From: an uncultured Eubacteriales bacterium
GTDB lineage: Bacteria; Bacillota; Clostridia; Oscillospirales; CAG-272
Reading direction: 5' to 3'
Length of the DNA stretch: 17,483 nt
NCBI GenBank assembly: GCA_900546695.1
Contig: URDX01000032.1
Coordinates: forward strand, 1-17,483
The position numbers and the translations under genes were made by a program. The notes under the pieces were generated by a model that was not told where the DNA came from, did not search any database, and saw nothing but the letters and a program-made list of their open reading frames with translations. Below are positions 1-7,474 of the stretch, one piece after another; the stretch's first letter is position 1; each line of letters begins with the position of its first letter.

Positions 1-7
1 ACTTCAT

Positions 8-30
8 GTTGAATCGCATTGCGATTCAAC
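8..30. repeat. 23-nt near-perfect palindrome
   Basis: GTTGAATCGCA (8-18) and TGCGATTCAAC (20-30) are exact reverse complements around one central T. No T-run follows on either side, so it is not a standard intrinsic terminator. It could be an operator, a small RNA stem or part of an interspersed palindromic element. It lies about 35 nt before the strong Shine-Dalgarno-like sequence at 65-74. Confidence 0.6.
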
Positions 31-195
31 GTCGCCTCCGCTCGCACAAAGAAAAAGCGGCTAAGGGAGGTGATTATCTTAAATTCGTATGGAGGCATAC
101 ACGCACCGACTTTTCGGTATGTATTATCAGCTTAATTTTAAACCGCGAGGATGTTATTCGGGAAATGTGGCATTGCTTTTCCGTCGTCTGAGCGC

Positions 196-228
196 AAAAA
201 ACACCCTGTGCATCGTCGATGCACAGGG
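196..228 (-). terminator. Intrinsic terminator-like hairpin, leftward
   Basis: CCCTGTGCATCG (204-215) pairs with CGATGCACAGGG (217-228), with the loop formed by the central bases. Read on the minus strand, the stem is followed by TG and then six T (complement of 196-201), the usual shape of a Rho-independent terminator. On the plus strand the flank (CATTCTTATC) is only mildly T-rich. No minus-strand gene that would need this terminator can be seen between it and nifJ, whose own hairpin lies at 832-875. Confidence 0.6.
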
Positions 229-322
229 CATTCTTATCAATCTATGTACCGCTGCGGCAGCGGCGGCATCCGAAAATCGGACACGCGCCGCATTCGCGCA
301 CGGCTCTGACCGTTCGGTACCG

Positions 323-351
323 AGCGGAGCCCGGTAGGACCGCGCTCCGTT
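323..351. repeat. Imperfect inverted repeat, stable hairpin
   Basis: CGGAGC (325-330) pairs with GCTCCG (344-349) and CGGT (332-335) with ACCG (339-342), with one C-C mismatch between the two blocks and a three-base AGG loop. A G-T and an A-T pair extend the foot. There is no T-tract. This may be part of an unrecognised structured RNA or just GC-rich chance pairing. Confidence 0.4.
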
Positions 352-690
352 ACGGACACGGGACTCCGCGCAGGTGGTGTAAACAACGCAGGGTCGGGTG
401 CGGTGCCGCACGATAAGAGCTTATTTGAACGGGCAGAACAGAGACAGGGTGTGTGCTCTGCCATGCTTCCGACCCGTGATAAGCTCTGCTTTCGGCGGTC
501 GGTGCGTGGACTCGGTTCTGCCGTGCCGGGGGAACATATGTTTGCAGATAAAGCATTTGCCTTGCCTTATAATTTCGCTTAGCTGTGAGTTGCCGACACC
601 GACACTTGTATGCGGTGTCCCATTGACGTTCACAATTATCGGAGACGCCGACATCAACGCGCGCTGTTGCTGCGGACGTGTACGGTCGGC

Positions 691-801
691 ACTTATGCAC
701 GCAGTCGAGACTCATGCTCGCTGTCGTACTCATGCTCTCGATTGTGGCTTATACACGCTGTCGTGACTCATGCACATAGCCGTACTCATGTACGCTGCCG
801 T
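691..801. repeat. Degenerate tandem repeat, six units of about 18 bp
   Basis: Six consecutive units of 18-20 bp can be laid out at 691-709, 710-727, 728-747, 748-765, 766-783 and 784-801. The consensus is close to ACTCATGCACGCTGTCGT. Units 2, 5 and 6 agree at most positions; unit 3 is the most diverged and carries two extra bases. The array ends about 30 bp before the large hairpin downstream of nifJ. No spacers separate the units, so it is not CRISPR-like. Origin by slippage followed by decay is likely; protein binding is possible but unsupported. Confidence 0.65.
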
Positions 802-831
802 TCTCAAAGCCTTTTCAGATCGAAAGCTTTG

Positions 832-875
832 CGGTGGTTCGGGGGAGCTTTTGAGAAAGCTCCCCCGAACCACCG
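832..875 (-). terminator. 20-bp perfect hairpin downstream of nifJ, putative terminator
   Basis: The arms at 832-851 and 856-875 are perfect reverse complements over 20 bp with a four-base loop (TGAG on the plus strand). The stem begins 26 nt past the nifJ stop codon. On the minus strand it is not followed by a T-run but by a second, weaker hairpin (805-831; CAAAGC/GCTTTG ends). It may work as an mRNA 3'-end stabiliser or factor-assisted terminator for the highly expressed nifJ transcript, or be one copy of an interspersed hairpin element. Confidence 0.6.
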
Positions 876-901
876 AGCGTCCCCCGTCTCTATCGTCGAA
901 A

Positions 902-3900
902 TTACTTAGCGTCGGGCTCGAACATCTCTCTCTGCTTGAGGAGGTATTCGTACTTAGCCTTAGCGGTTTCAGCCGCATTCTCGAAGAGGCGCTCTGCCTT
1001 TTCGGGGAAGGACTGAGCGAGGCGGCTGTAACGAGCCTCATTCTTGATGAAGTCGATATACTCAGCGCTCGGAGCCTTGGAGTCGATGGTAAGAGGATTC
1101 TTACCCTCAGCCTTAGCCTCGGGGTTGAAGCGGAACATATGCCAGTAGCCTGCGTCAACAGCCTTCTTCATCTCGGTCTGGCAGTTCTGCATGCCGCCCT
1201 TCTTGATGCCGTGCATCTCGCAGGGAGCGTAGCCGATGACGAGCGAAGGACCGTGATAAGCCTCAGCCTCGGAGAGCGCCTTGAGCAGCTGGTTCTGGTC
1301 TGCACCCATAGCGACCTGAGCGACGTAGATATAGCCGTAGCTCATTGCTATCTCGGCGAGGTTCTTCTTAGCGATAGCCTTACCTGCCGCAGCAAACTGA
1401 GCGACCTGACCGATCTGCGAAGCCTTGGAAGCCTGTCCGCCTGTGTTGGAGTAAACCTCGGTATCGAATACCATTACGTTGATATCCTCACCCGAAGCGA
1501 GAACGTGGTCGAGACCGCCGAAGCCGATATCGTAAGCCCAGCCGTCGCCGCCGAAGATCCATACGGACTTTTTAGCGAGGTAATCCTTCTCTGCGAGGAT
1601 CTTATCCTTGAGCTCGTTCTTGCAGCCGCAGGACTCAAGCATCTTGACAAGAGCGTCCGCAGCGGCGGTGTTCTCGGCGCCGTTGTCCTTAGTTGCGAGG
1701 AAGGCGTCGATAACAGCCTTCTTCTCGTCATCTGTGACCTGCTCGCGCAGCTCGTTTACATAGCCGATAACGCGCTCGCGGATGGTCTTCTGACCGAGGT
1801 AGATGCCGAGACCGTGCTCTGCGTTATCCTCGAACAGGGAGTTAGCCCATGCGGGACCGTGACCGGTTGCGGTGTTCACGGTGTAAGGCGTTGCGGGTGC
1901 GGAGCCGCCCCAGATGGAGGAGCATCCGGTCGCGTTGGAGATATACATTCTCTCGCCGAACAGCTGAGTGATGAGACGTGCGTAGGAGGTCTCTGCACAG
2001 CCTGCGCAGGAGCCGGAGAACTCAAGCAGCGGCTGCTTGAACTGGCTGCCCTTGACGGTGTTGTTGATGAGCTCCTTCTTCTCGGAGACGTGATCGACAG
2101 CCCAGTCGAAGGTTGCCTGCTGCGACATAGCCGCGGACTGAGAAACCATCTCGATGGCAGCCTTTTCGGGGGTGCCGTCCTTGAGGGCCTTGTTTGTAAC
2201 AGGGCAGGTCTTTACGCAGAGCGTGCAGCCCATGCAGTCGAGCGGGCTGACAGCCATGGTGAACTTATAGTCGGTCTTAACGACGGGCTTTGCGGTGAAT
2301 GCGGTGCCCTCGGGAGCTGCTGCAGCCTCATCCGCGGTCATGGCGAACGGACGGATAGCGGCGTGCGGGCAGACGAATGCGCACTGGTTACACTGGATGC
2401 AGTTCTCGGCATGCCACATGGGAGCGGAAACGGCAACGCCGCGCTTCTCATATGCTGCTGCGCCCTGCGGATACTGACCGTCCTCCATTCCGACGAATGC
2501 GGAAACGGGGAGGCTGTCACCGTCCATCTTGGAGATCGGGCGGACGATGCGGTTGACGAAGTCAACGACCTCGGCGCGCTTGCCGACTGCTGCGGGCTCT
2601 GCGGGAGTCTGACCTGCGTTTGCCCAATCAGCGGGAACATCGACGTGAACGAGAGCGCCCGCGCCGAGCTCGATAGCCTTGTGGTTCTGAGCAACGACCT
2701 CATCGCCGAACTTGGAGTAGGACTTGGTTGCCTTTTCCTTCATATAGGTGATAGCGTCGTCCTTGGGCATGATGTTTGCGAGTGCGAAAAATGCGGACTG
2801 AAGGATGGTGTTCTTGACCTTCATGTTGCCGATATCGTTTCTCGCGATGCTCGTTGCGTTGATGATATAGAAGTTAATGTTGTTCTTTGCGATGTAGCTC
2901 TTGACCGATGCGGGGAGCATTTCGCCGAGCTGATCGGCGCTCCACTGGCAGTCGAGCAGGAAGGTTCCGCCGGGCTTGACATCGTCGACGATCTTAAAGC
3001 CCTTGTGCAGGTATGCTACATTGTGGCAGGCAACGAAGTTTGCCTTGGTGATGTAGTAGGGAGCCTTGATGGGCTGATCGCCGAAGCGCAGGTGCGAGAT
3101 GGTCACGCCGCCCGTCTTCTTGGAGTCGTACTGGAAGTAAGCCTGAACGTACTTGTCGGTGTGGTCTCCGATGATTTTGATGGAGTTCTTGTTTGCACCG
3201 ACGGTACCGTCTCCGCCCAGACCCCAGAACTTGCAGCTGATGGTTCCGGGTGCTGCGGTATCGGGAGCGGTGTGCTCGGGCAGCGAGTGACCGGTAACGT
3301 CGTCGACGATGCCGATGGTGAAGCCGTTCTTAGGCTTGTCGGCAGCGAGGTTCTCATATACTGCGAAGATGCTCTGAGGCGTGGTATCCTTGGAGCCGAG
3401 GCCGTAGCGTCCGCCGACGATCTCAATATCGCGGCGATCGCTCTGAGCAAGCGATGCGACGACATCAAGGAAGAGCGGGTCGCCGAGAGCGCCGGGCTCC
3501 TTGGTGCGGTCGAGGACTGCAATCTTCTTGCAGGTTGCGGGGATGGCAGCGAGGAGCTTGTCCGCGCAGAAGGGGCGGTAGAGGCGGCACTTGATGAGTC
3601 CGACCTTCTCGCCTGCTGCGAGCATGTAGTCGATGACCTCCTCAGCAACGTCGCAAACCGAGCCCATAGCTACGATAACGCGCTCCGCGTCGGGTGCGCC
3701 GTAGTAGTTAAAGAGCTTATAGTCGGTGCCGAGCTTGTCGTTGATCATGCCCATGTACTTTTCAACAACAGCGGGAAGTGCATCGTAGTAGCGGTTGCAG
3801 GACTCGCGGTGCTGAAAGAAGATATCACCGTTCTCTGCGGAGCCGCGGAGAGCGGGGTGATTCGGGTTGAGGGCGTGAGCACGGAATGCGTTTACGGCAT

Positions 3901-4525
3901 CCATATCGACCATGGAAGCAAGCTGGTCGTTGTCCCATACCTCGATCTTCTGAATCTCGTGAGAGGTACGGAAGCCGTCGAAGAAGTTGATGAACGGTAC
4001 CTTCCCCTCGATAGCCGCAAGGTGAGCGACGGGCGCAAGGTCCATGATCTCCTGAACGTTGGACTCGGCGAGCATGGCAAAGCCGGTCTGGCGGCACGCA
4101 TAAACGTCGGAGTGGTCACCGAAGATATTCAGTGCATGCGACGCGACGGTGCGGGCGGATACGTGGATAACTCCGGGAAGGAGCTCTCCCGCGATCTTAT
4201 AGAGGTTAGGGATCATAAGGAGAAGTCCCTGAGAAGCGGTGAAGGTGGTGGTGAGCGCACCGGAAGCAAGGCTCCCGTGAACAGCGCCTGCCGCACCTGC
4301 CTCTGACTCCATCTCAACGACCTTTACGGTATCGCCGAAGATGTTCTTTGCAGGCTCGCCGGCGATGTTCTTGCCGGTCGCGCTCCAGGTATCTACATTC
4401 TCAGCCATCGGGCTGGAGGGCGTGATAGGGTAGATGGCGGCAACCTCGGTGTACGCATATGCAACATGCGCCGCAGCGGTATTGCCGTCCATGGACAGCT
4501 TCTTACGGGTGATCTTTTCAGCCAT
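902..4525 (-). CDS. nifJ: Pyruvate:ferredoxin (flavodoxin) oxidoreductase
   Basis: This 1207-residue cytoplasmic enzyme oxidatively decarboxylates pyruvate with CoA, giving acetyl-CoA, CO2 and reduced ferredoxin, the central step of clostridial fermentation. It is a full-length single-chain PFOR. The N-terminal pyrimidine-binding domain carries YPITPSSPM (about residues 34-42). A bacterial-type two-cluster ferredoxin domain has CxxCxxCxxxC at C709-C719 and C764-C774. The C-terminal TPP domain has the proximal-cluster cysteines C840, C843, C868 and C1102, with spacing matching the known PFOR pattern, and a TPP motif from GGDGW (992-996) to N1027. The start is set by AGGAGG 11 nt upstream. It is transcribed alone, divergently from lon, from a near-consensus promoter. 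Codon choice is strongly biased compared with the housekeeping genes, fitting high expression. Function is near certain. Confidence 0.97.
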   Translation of the reverse strand: MAEKITRKKLSMDGNTAAAHVAYAYTEVAAIYPITPSSPMAENVDTWSATGKNIAGEPAKNIFGDTVKVVEMESEAGAAGAVHGSLASGALTTTFTASQGLLLMIPNLYKIAGELLPGVIHVSARTVASHALNIFGDHSDVYACRQTGFAMLAESNVQEIMDLAPVAHLAAIEGKVPFINFFDGFRTSHEIQKIEVWDNDQLASMVDMDAVNAFRAHALNPNHPALRGSAENGDIFFQHRESCNRYYDALPAVVEKYMGMINDKLGTDYKLFNYYGAPDAERVIVAMGSVCDVAEEVIDYMLAAGEKVGLIKCRLYRPFCADKLLAAIPATCKKIAVLDRTKEPGALGDPLFLDVVASLAQSDRRDIEIVGGRYGLGSKDTTPQSIFAVYENLAADKPKNGFTIGIVDDVTGHSLPEHTAPDTAAPGTISCKFWGLGGDGTVGANKNSIKIIGDHTDKYVQAYFQYDSKKTGGVTISHLRFGDQPIKAPYYITKANFVACHNVAYLHKGFKIVDDVKPGGTFLLDCQWSADQLGEMLPASVKSYIAKNNINFYIINATSIARNDIGNMKVKNTILQSAFFALANIMPKDDAITYMKEKATKSYSKFGDEVVAQNHKAIELGAGALVHVDVPADWANAGQTPAEPAAVGKRAEVVDFVNRIVRPISKMDGDSLPVSAFVGMEDGQYPQGAAAYEKRGVAVSAPMWHAENCIQCNQCAFVCPHAAIRPFAMTADEAAAAPEGTAFTAKPVVKTDYKFTMAVSPLDCMGCTLCVKTCPVTNKALKDGTPEKAAIEMVSQSAAMSQQATFDWAVDHVSEKKELINNTVKGSQFKQPLLEFSGSCAGCAETSYARLITQLFGERMYISNATGCSSIWGGSAPATPYTVNTATGHGPAWANSLFEDNAEHGLGIYLGQKTIRERVIGYVNELREQVTDDEKKAVIDAFLATKDNGAENTAAADALVKMLESCGCKNELKDKILAEKDYLAKKSVWIFGGDGWAYDIGFGGLDHVLASGEDINVMVFDTEVYSNTGGQASKASQIGQVAQFAAAGKAIAKKNLAEIAMSYGYIYVAQVAMGADQNQLLKALSEAEAYHGPSLVIGYAPCEMHGIKKGGMQNCQTEMKKAVDAGYWHMFRFNPEAKAEGKNPLTIDSKAPSAEYIDFIKNEARYSRLAQSFPEKAERLFENAAETAKAKYEYLLKQREMFEPDAK

Positions 4526-4536
4526 AAGTTTTATTT

Positions 4537-4542
4537 CCTCCT
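4537..4542 (-). promoter_or_regulatory. Ribosome binding site of nifJ
   Basis: AGGAGG on the minus strand, 11 nt before the ATG at 4525. It is a perfect Shine-Dalgarno core and fixes the start codon. Confidence 0.85.
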
Positions 4543-4584
4543 GTTTGTGATTGTGAGTGAGTTGTGTTATCTCATACGTGCCCT

Positions 4585-4613
4585 ATTGTAGCACTAATTC
4601 CGCACTTTGTAAA
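4585..4613 (-). promoter_or_regulatory. Sigma-A promoter of nifJ
   Basis: On the minus strand TTTACA (4613-4608) and TACAAT (4590-4585) are separated by exactly 17 bp. TG stands one base before the -10 box, giving an extended -10. The predicted start of transcription lies near 4578, leaving a leader of about 50 nt. No clear operator palindrome overlaps the boxes. Confidence 0.8.
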
Positions 4614-4736
4614 GGGATTTGCGAATCATAAACCGAGATTTTGTGAAAAATTGTTCATTTCGCGGCGCGGAGCAAGCCTTATCGCCCGACTTTTCGCAAG
4701 TTCACAATAATTTTAAAGGTGAAATTATAAATATAT

Positions 4737-4765
4737 TTGACGAGGCGGCGCTGTTGTGTTATAAT
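4737..4765 (+). promoter_or_regulatory. Sigma-A promoter of the lon unit
   Basis: TTGACG (4737-4742), a 17-bp spacer and TATAAT (4760-4765), with TG at the extended -10 position. The AT-rich stretch before it (about 4704-4736) could act as an UP element. Predicted transcription start is near 4772, about 160 nt before the lon start codon. No CIRCE element or CtsR-type heptad repeat was seen next to it. Confidence 0.85.
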
Positions 4766-4771
4766 TTATCG

Positions 4772-4933
4772 GTAATATGCGGAAGTGTACCCGATCGAAC
4801 GGTGCTGCATATCACACGTCCGCCGCAGTGCGCCGTGTGCGCCGACGGACCGACCCGCCGCGCCGATAACGGTCGGCTGCGCCGCGTCAGTGATTTGACG
4901 CGTCAATAATCAGAAACGAAAGAACATGATACA
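4772..4933 (+). promoter_or_regulatory. Long structured leader of lon with nested palindromes
   Basis: The predicted leader is about 160 nt and GC-rich. CGCGTCA (4883-4889) and TGACGCG (4896-4902) form a 7-bp hairpin with a six-base loop. The second arm is itself inside the 12-bp palindrome TTGACGCGTCAA (4895-4906), so three half-sites share the core TGACGC. CCGACC and GGTCGG (about 4849-4876) can form another stem. No T-run follows, so it is not an attenuator of the usual type. It could be a repressor site or a translation-control structure. The lon start lacks a strong Shine-Dalgarno; the nearest purine run is CGAAAG at 4917-4922. Confidence 0.45.
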
Positions 4934-7351
4934 ATGCCGAAATTTACGGAAAAAATAGACACCTACACGCTGCCCGTTGCCGCGCTCGACGGGACGGTGC
5001 TGTTTCCCGGGATACCGATAAGCCTTGAGCTGAGCTCCGAGGGCACCATATGCGCATGCGAGCGCGCCGTCCGCGAGGGCGGAAGGGCGTTCTTTTCGCT
5101 GCGCAGAGTCTCGGACGACGAGGCGGTACGCAGCGCGATGAGCGAGGGCGAGTTAGACGAGATAGAGAACGAGATATGCGAGATAGGCTGCGTCGGAACG
5201 ATAAAGCAGCTCGTGCGCTTCCGCGAGAACAACGCGAGGATAGTGGTCGAGGGCGTATGCCGCGCGAGCCTGCTCTCGGTCGATACCGAGGACGACGGGC
5301 TCCCCGTCGCGTCGGTGCTCGGAAAGACTGTAAGTCTCGATTCCGCAGCGGAGCCTGCGATAGAGGCGGCGATGCTCGAGGTGCGCGAGGAGTTCGACGA
5401 GTTCGTCTCGCACATGCCGAAGGTCTCGCCCGAGCTTGCACTTTCGGTGCATGCCATAACCTCCCCCGGTCTGCTCTGCGACTTTATCGCGTCGAGTGTG
5501 TTGGTGGATGTGCATGACAAGCAGACGCTGCTCGAGCAGTACGACCCCGTCGCGCGGCTGTCTGCGCTGGCGGTCATTCTTGCCCGCGAGGGCGAGGTAG
5601 TAAAGACCGAGGCGGAGATACGCCGGAAGGTACAGGCGAATATCGACCGCGGTCAGAGAGAATACTATCTGCGCGAGCAGCTTAAGGTAATATATTCCGA
5701 GCTCGGAGAGGGCAAGGATAAGGATACCGAGAGCATGGGCGGCATCTACGACGAGGATGACGACGAGATAGCCGAGTACATGAACAAGATACGCGATGCG
5801 GGGCTGCCCGCAGAGGTGCACGAAAAGCTCGTCAAGGAGACGAAGAAGCTCGCAAAGACCCCGTTCAACTCCGCAGAGGCGGGCGTTATACGCAACTATC
5901 TCGACACCTGTCTCGAGCTGCCGTGGAACAGCTATACGCCCGAAGGCGTGGACGTTGAGCTCGCCCGAAAGATACTCGAGCGCGACCATAACGGGCTCGA
6001 AAAGGTCAAGGAGCGCATACTCGAATACCTTGCCGTAAAGCAGCTCAACCCCGAGCTGCGCCATCAGATAATCTGTCTCGCAGGCCCTCCCGGTACGGGA
6101 AAAACATCGATAGCCCGCTCGGTCGCCGAGGCGATGCACCGTAAGTTCGTCCGCGTCTCGCTCGGCGGAGTCCGCGACGAGGCGGATATCCGCGGTCACC
6201 GCAAGACGTACGTAGGCTCGATGCCGGGACGTATCGTTACGGCGCTCACGCAGGCGGGGTCGATGAACCCGCTTATCCTGCTCGACGAGATAGACAAGCT
6301 CACCTCCGACGCGCACGGTGACCCGTCGTCCGCGCTGCTCGAGGTGCTTGACGGCGAGCAGAACAAGGCATTCCGCGACCATTTCGTAGAGATGCCGATA
6401 GATCTGAGCTCCTGCGTGTTCATCGCGACCGCAAACACGCTTGACACCATTCCCGCACCGCTCTTCGACCGTATGGAGGTCATCGAGCTGCACAGCTATT
6501 CGCGTCACGAGAAGCTTGCGATAGCGAAGGACCATCTTATACCGAAGCAGCGCGTGCGTCACGGACTCAGCTCAAAGCAGCTGCGGATAAACGATTCCGC
6601 CGTTACCGAGCTCATCGACTTTTACACCGCGGAGGCGGGCGTACGCTCGCTCGAGCGCCGTATCGCGTCGCTCTGCCGTAAGGCGGCTAAGCGCATAGTC
6701 GAGGCGCAGCGCGACGGTGAAGAGCTCGGCTGCATCAGCATAAAGGCAAAGGACATTGCGGGATATCTCGGACCGCGCAAGCTGCTGCCCGAGACCATTC
6801 GTGACAACGACGATATCGGCGAGGTCAACGGACTTGCGTATACCGAGATAGGCGGCGATCTGCTGCACATCGAGGCGGTAGCCGTCCCCGGCAGCGGAAA
6901 GCTCGAGCTGACAGGCTCGCTCGGCGATGTTATGAAGGAGTCGGCGCAGGCTGCCATCACATATATCCGCGCACATGCGGCGGAGCTGTCGGTCGAGCCC
7001 GATTTCTATAAGACAAAGGATATCCACATTCACGTGCCCGAGGGCGCTGTCCCGAAGGACGGACCCTCCGCGGGCGTTACCATCGCTACCGCGCTTGCCT
7101 CCGAGCTGTCGGGCAGGGCGGTGCGCCGCGATGTCGCCATGACGGGCGAGATAACGCTGCACGGCAAGGTGCTGCCAATCGGCGGGCTGCGCGAGAAGGC
7201 TATGGCGGCTTACAAGACAGGTGTAAAAACGGTGCTCATCCCCCGCTCTAACCTGCGCGACCTCGAGGAGATAGACCCGGTTGTGCGCGAAAAGCTGAAC
7301 TTTATCCCCTGCTCGCGCGTCTCCGAGGTGTTCGGTGAGGCGCTGATATAA
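4934..7351 (+). CDS. lon: ATP-dependent protease Lon (LonA type)
   Basis: This soluble, ring-forming ATP-dependent serine protease degrades misfolded and short-lived regulatory proteins in the cytoplasm. At 805 residues it has the usual LonA length and order. The N-terminal substrate domain spans about 8-205, followed by a helical linker rich in charged residues (about 206-330). In the AAA+ module, Walker A GPPGTGKT lies at 384-391 and Walker B LLDEID ends at 454. The C-terminal protease domain has the catalytic serine in KDGPSAG (S712) and catalytic lysine K755, spaced 43 residues as in characterised Lon proteins. It is the first gene of the long plus-strand unit and sits directly before engB, the order also known from Bacillus (lonA-ysxC). 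The ribosome site is weak and an out-of-frame ATG occurs at 4926, so translation may be limited or controlled. Confidence 0.97.
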   Translation: MPKFTEKIDTYTLPVAALDGTVLFPGIPISLELSSEGTICACERAVREGGRAFFSLRRVSDDEAVRSAMSEGELDEIENEICEIGCVGTIKQLVRFRENNARIVVEGVCRASLLSVDTEDDGLPVASVLGKTVSLDSAAEPAIEAAMLEVREEFDEFVSHMPKVSPELALSVHAITSPGLLCDFIASSVLVDVHDKQTLLEQYDPVARLSALAVILAREGEVVKTEAEIRRKVQANIDRGQREYYLREQLKVIYSELGEGKDKDTESMGGIYDEDDDEIAEYMNKIRDAGLPAEVHEKLVKETKKLAKTPFNSAEAGVIRNYLDTCLELPWNSYTPEGVDVELARKILERDHNGLEKVKERILEYLAVKQLNPELRHQIICLAGPPGTGKTSIARSVAEAMHRKFVRVSLGGVRDEADIRGHRKTYVGSMPGRIVTALTQAGSMNPLILLDEIDKLTSDAHGDPSSALLEVLDGEQNKAFRDHFVEMPIDLSSCVFIATANTLDTIPAPLFDRMEVIELHSYSRHEKLAIAKDHLIPKQRVRHGLSSKQLRINDSAVTELIDFYTAEAGVRSLERRIASLCRKAAKRIVEAQRDGEELGCISIKAKDIAGYLGPRKLLPETIRDNDDIGEVNGLAYTEIGGDLLHIEAVAVPGSGKLELTGSLGDVMKESAQAAITYIRAHAAELSVEPDFYKTKDIHIHVPEGAVPKDGPSAGVTIATALASELSGRAVRRDVAMTGEITLHGKVLPIGGLREKAMAAYKTGVKTVLIPRSNLRDLEEIDPVVREKLNFIPCSRVSEVFGEALI

Positions 7352-7370
7352 GGCGCTGCCGCAAAATCAA

Positions 7371-7450
7371 AAGAACGGCAAACCCGAAAGGCAGTTTCGA
7401 GAGGCAGACCCGGACGGCAGACCCGAAAGAACACCCCCAAGAACGGCAAA
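7371..7450. repeat. Four 13-bp tandem units flanked by a 12-bp direct repeat
   Basis: The lon-engB spacer contains four adjacent 13-bp units at 7377-7389, 7390-7402, 7403-7415 and 7416-7428, consensus GGCAGACCCGAAA. Unit 2 is the most diverged. The exact 12-mer AAGAACGGCAAA occurs at 7371-7382 and again at 7439-7450. The region has no promoter or terminator that I can see, so lon and engB are probably cotranscribed through it. Confidence 0.7.
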
Positions 7451-7474
7451 ACAAAAACAGAACGGGAGAAACGA

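Larger units (their letters stand above)
1..901. other. Gene-free spacer left of nifJ, rich in hairpins and repeats
   Basis: No reading frame here has a convincing start signal, length and protein character together. The short frames are arginine-, cysteine- and histidine-rich translations of GC-rich DNA. Visible structure: a 23-nt palindrome (8-30), a sequence close to a perfect ribosome binding site (GGGAGGTGAT, 65-74), a terminator-like hairpin (196-228), a hairpin at 323-351, a degenerate 18-bp tandem repeat (691-801), and hairpins at 805-831 and 832-875. Positions 352-690 hold nothing I can identify. No tRNA T-loop, rRNA or known RNA core was recognised. It could be a decayed gene region or the site of an unrecognised small RNA. 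Confidence 0.55.

Noticed and set aside
691..801. CRISPR array
   Set aside because: Units are directly adjacent without unique spacers, are degenerate, and no cas gene is present.
770..4306. 1178-codon open frame on the plus strand opposite nifJ
   Set aside because: It is a mirror of nifJ codon bias: stop codons are rare on the complementary strand of this GC-rich, biased gene. The product has a Leu/Val/Ala/Asp/Gly-rich composition with no motif, and no ribosome site or promoter precedes it.
4591..4613. CIRCE-like operator in the nifJ promoter (GCACTAATTCCGCACTTT)
   Set aside because: Only fragments of the CIRCE arms are matched, and the required inverted arrangement with a nine-base spacer is absent.
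4619..4909. 96-codon frame between nifJ and lon
   Set aside because: It spans the lon promoter and leader, starts within the nifJ promoter area and has no ribosome site.
5153..6562. 469-codon minus-strand frame opposite lon
   Set aside because: It is antisense to a verified Lon coding region, with Arg/Leu/Val-rich composition and no recognisable domain.
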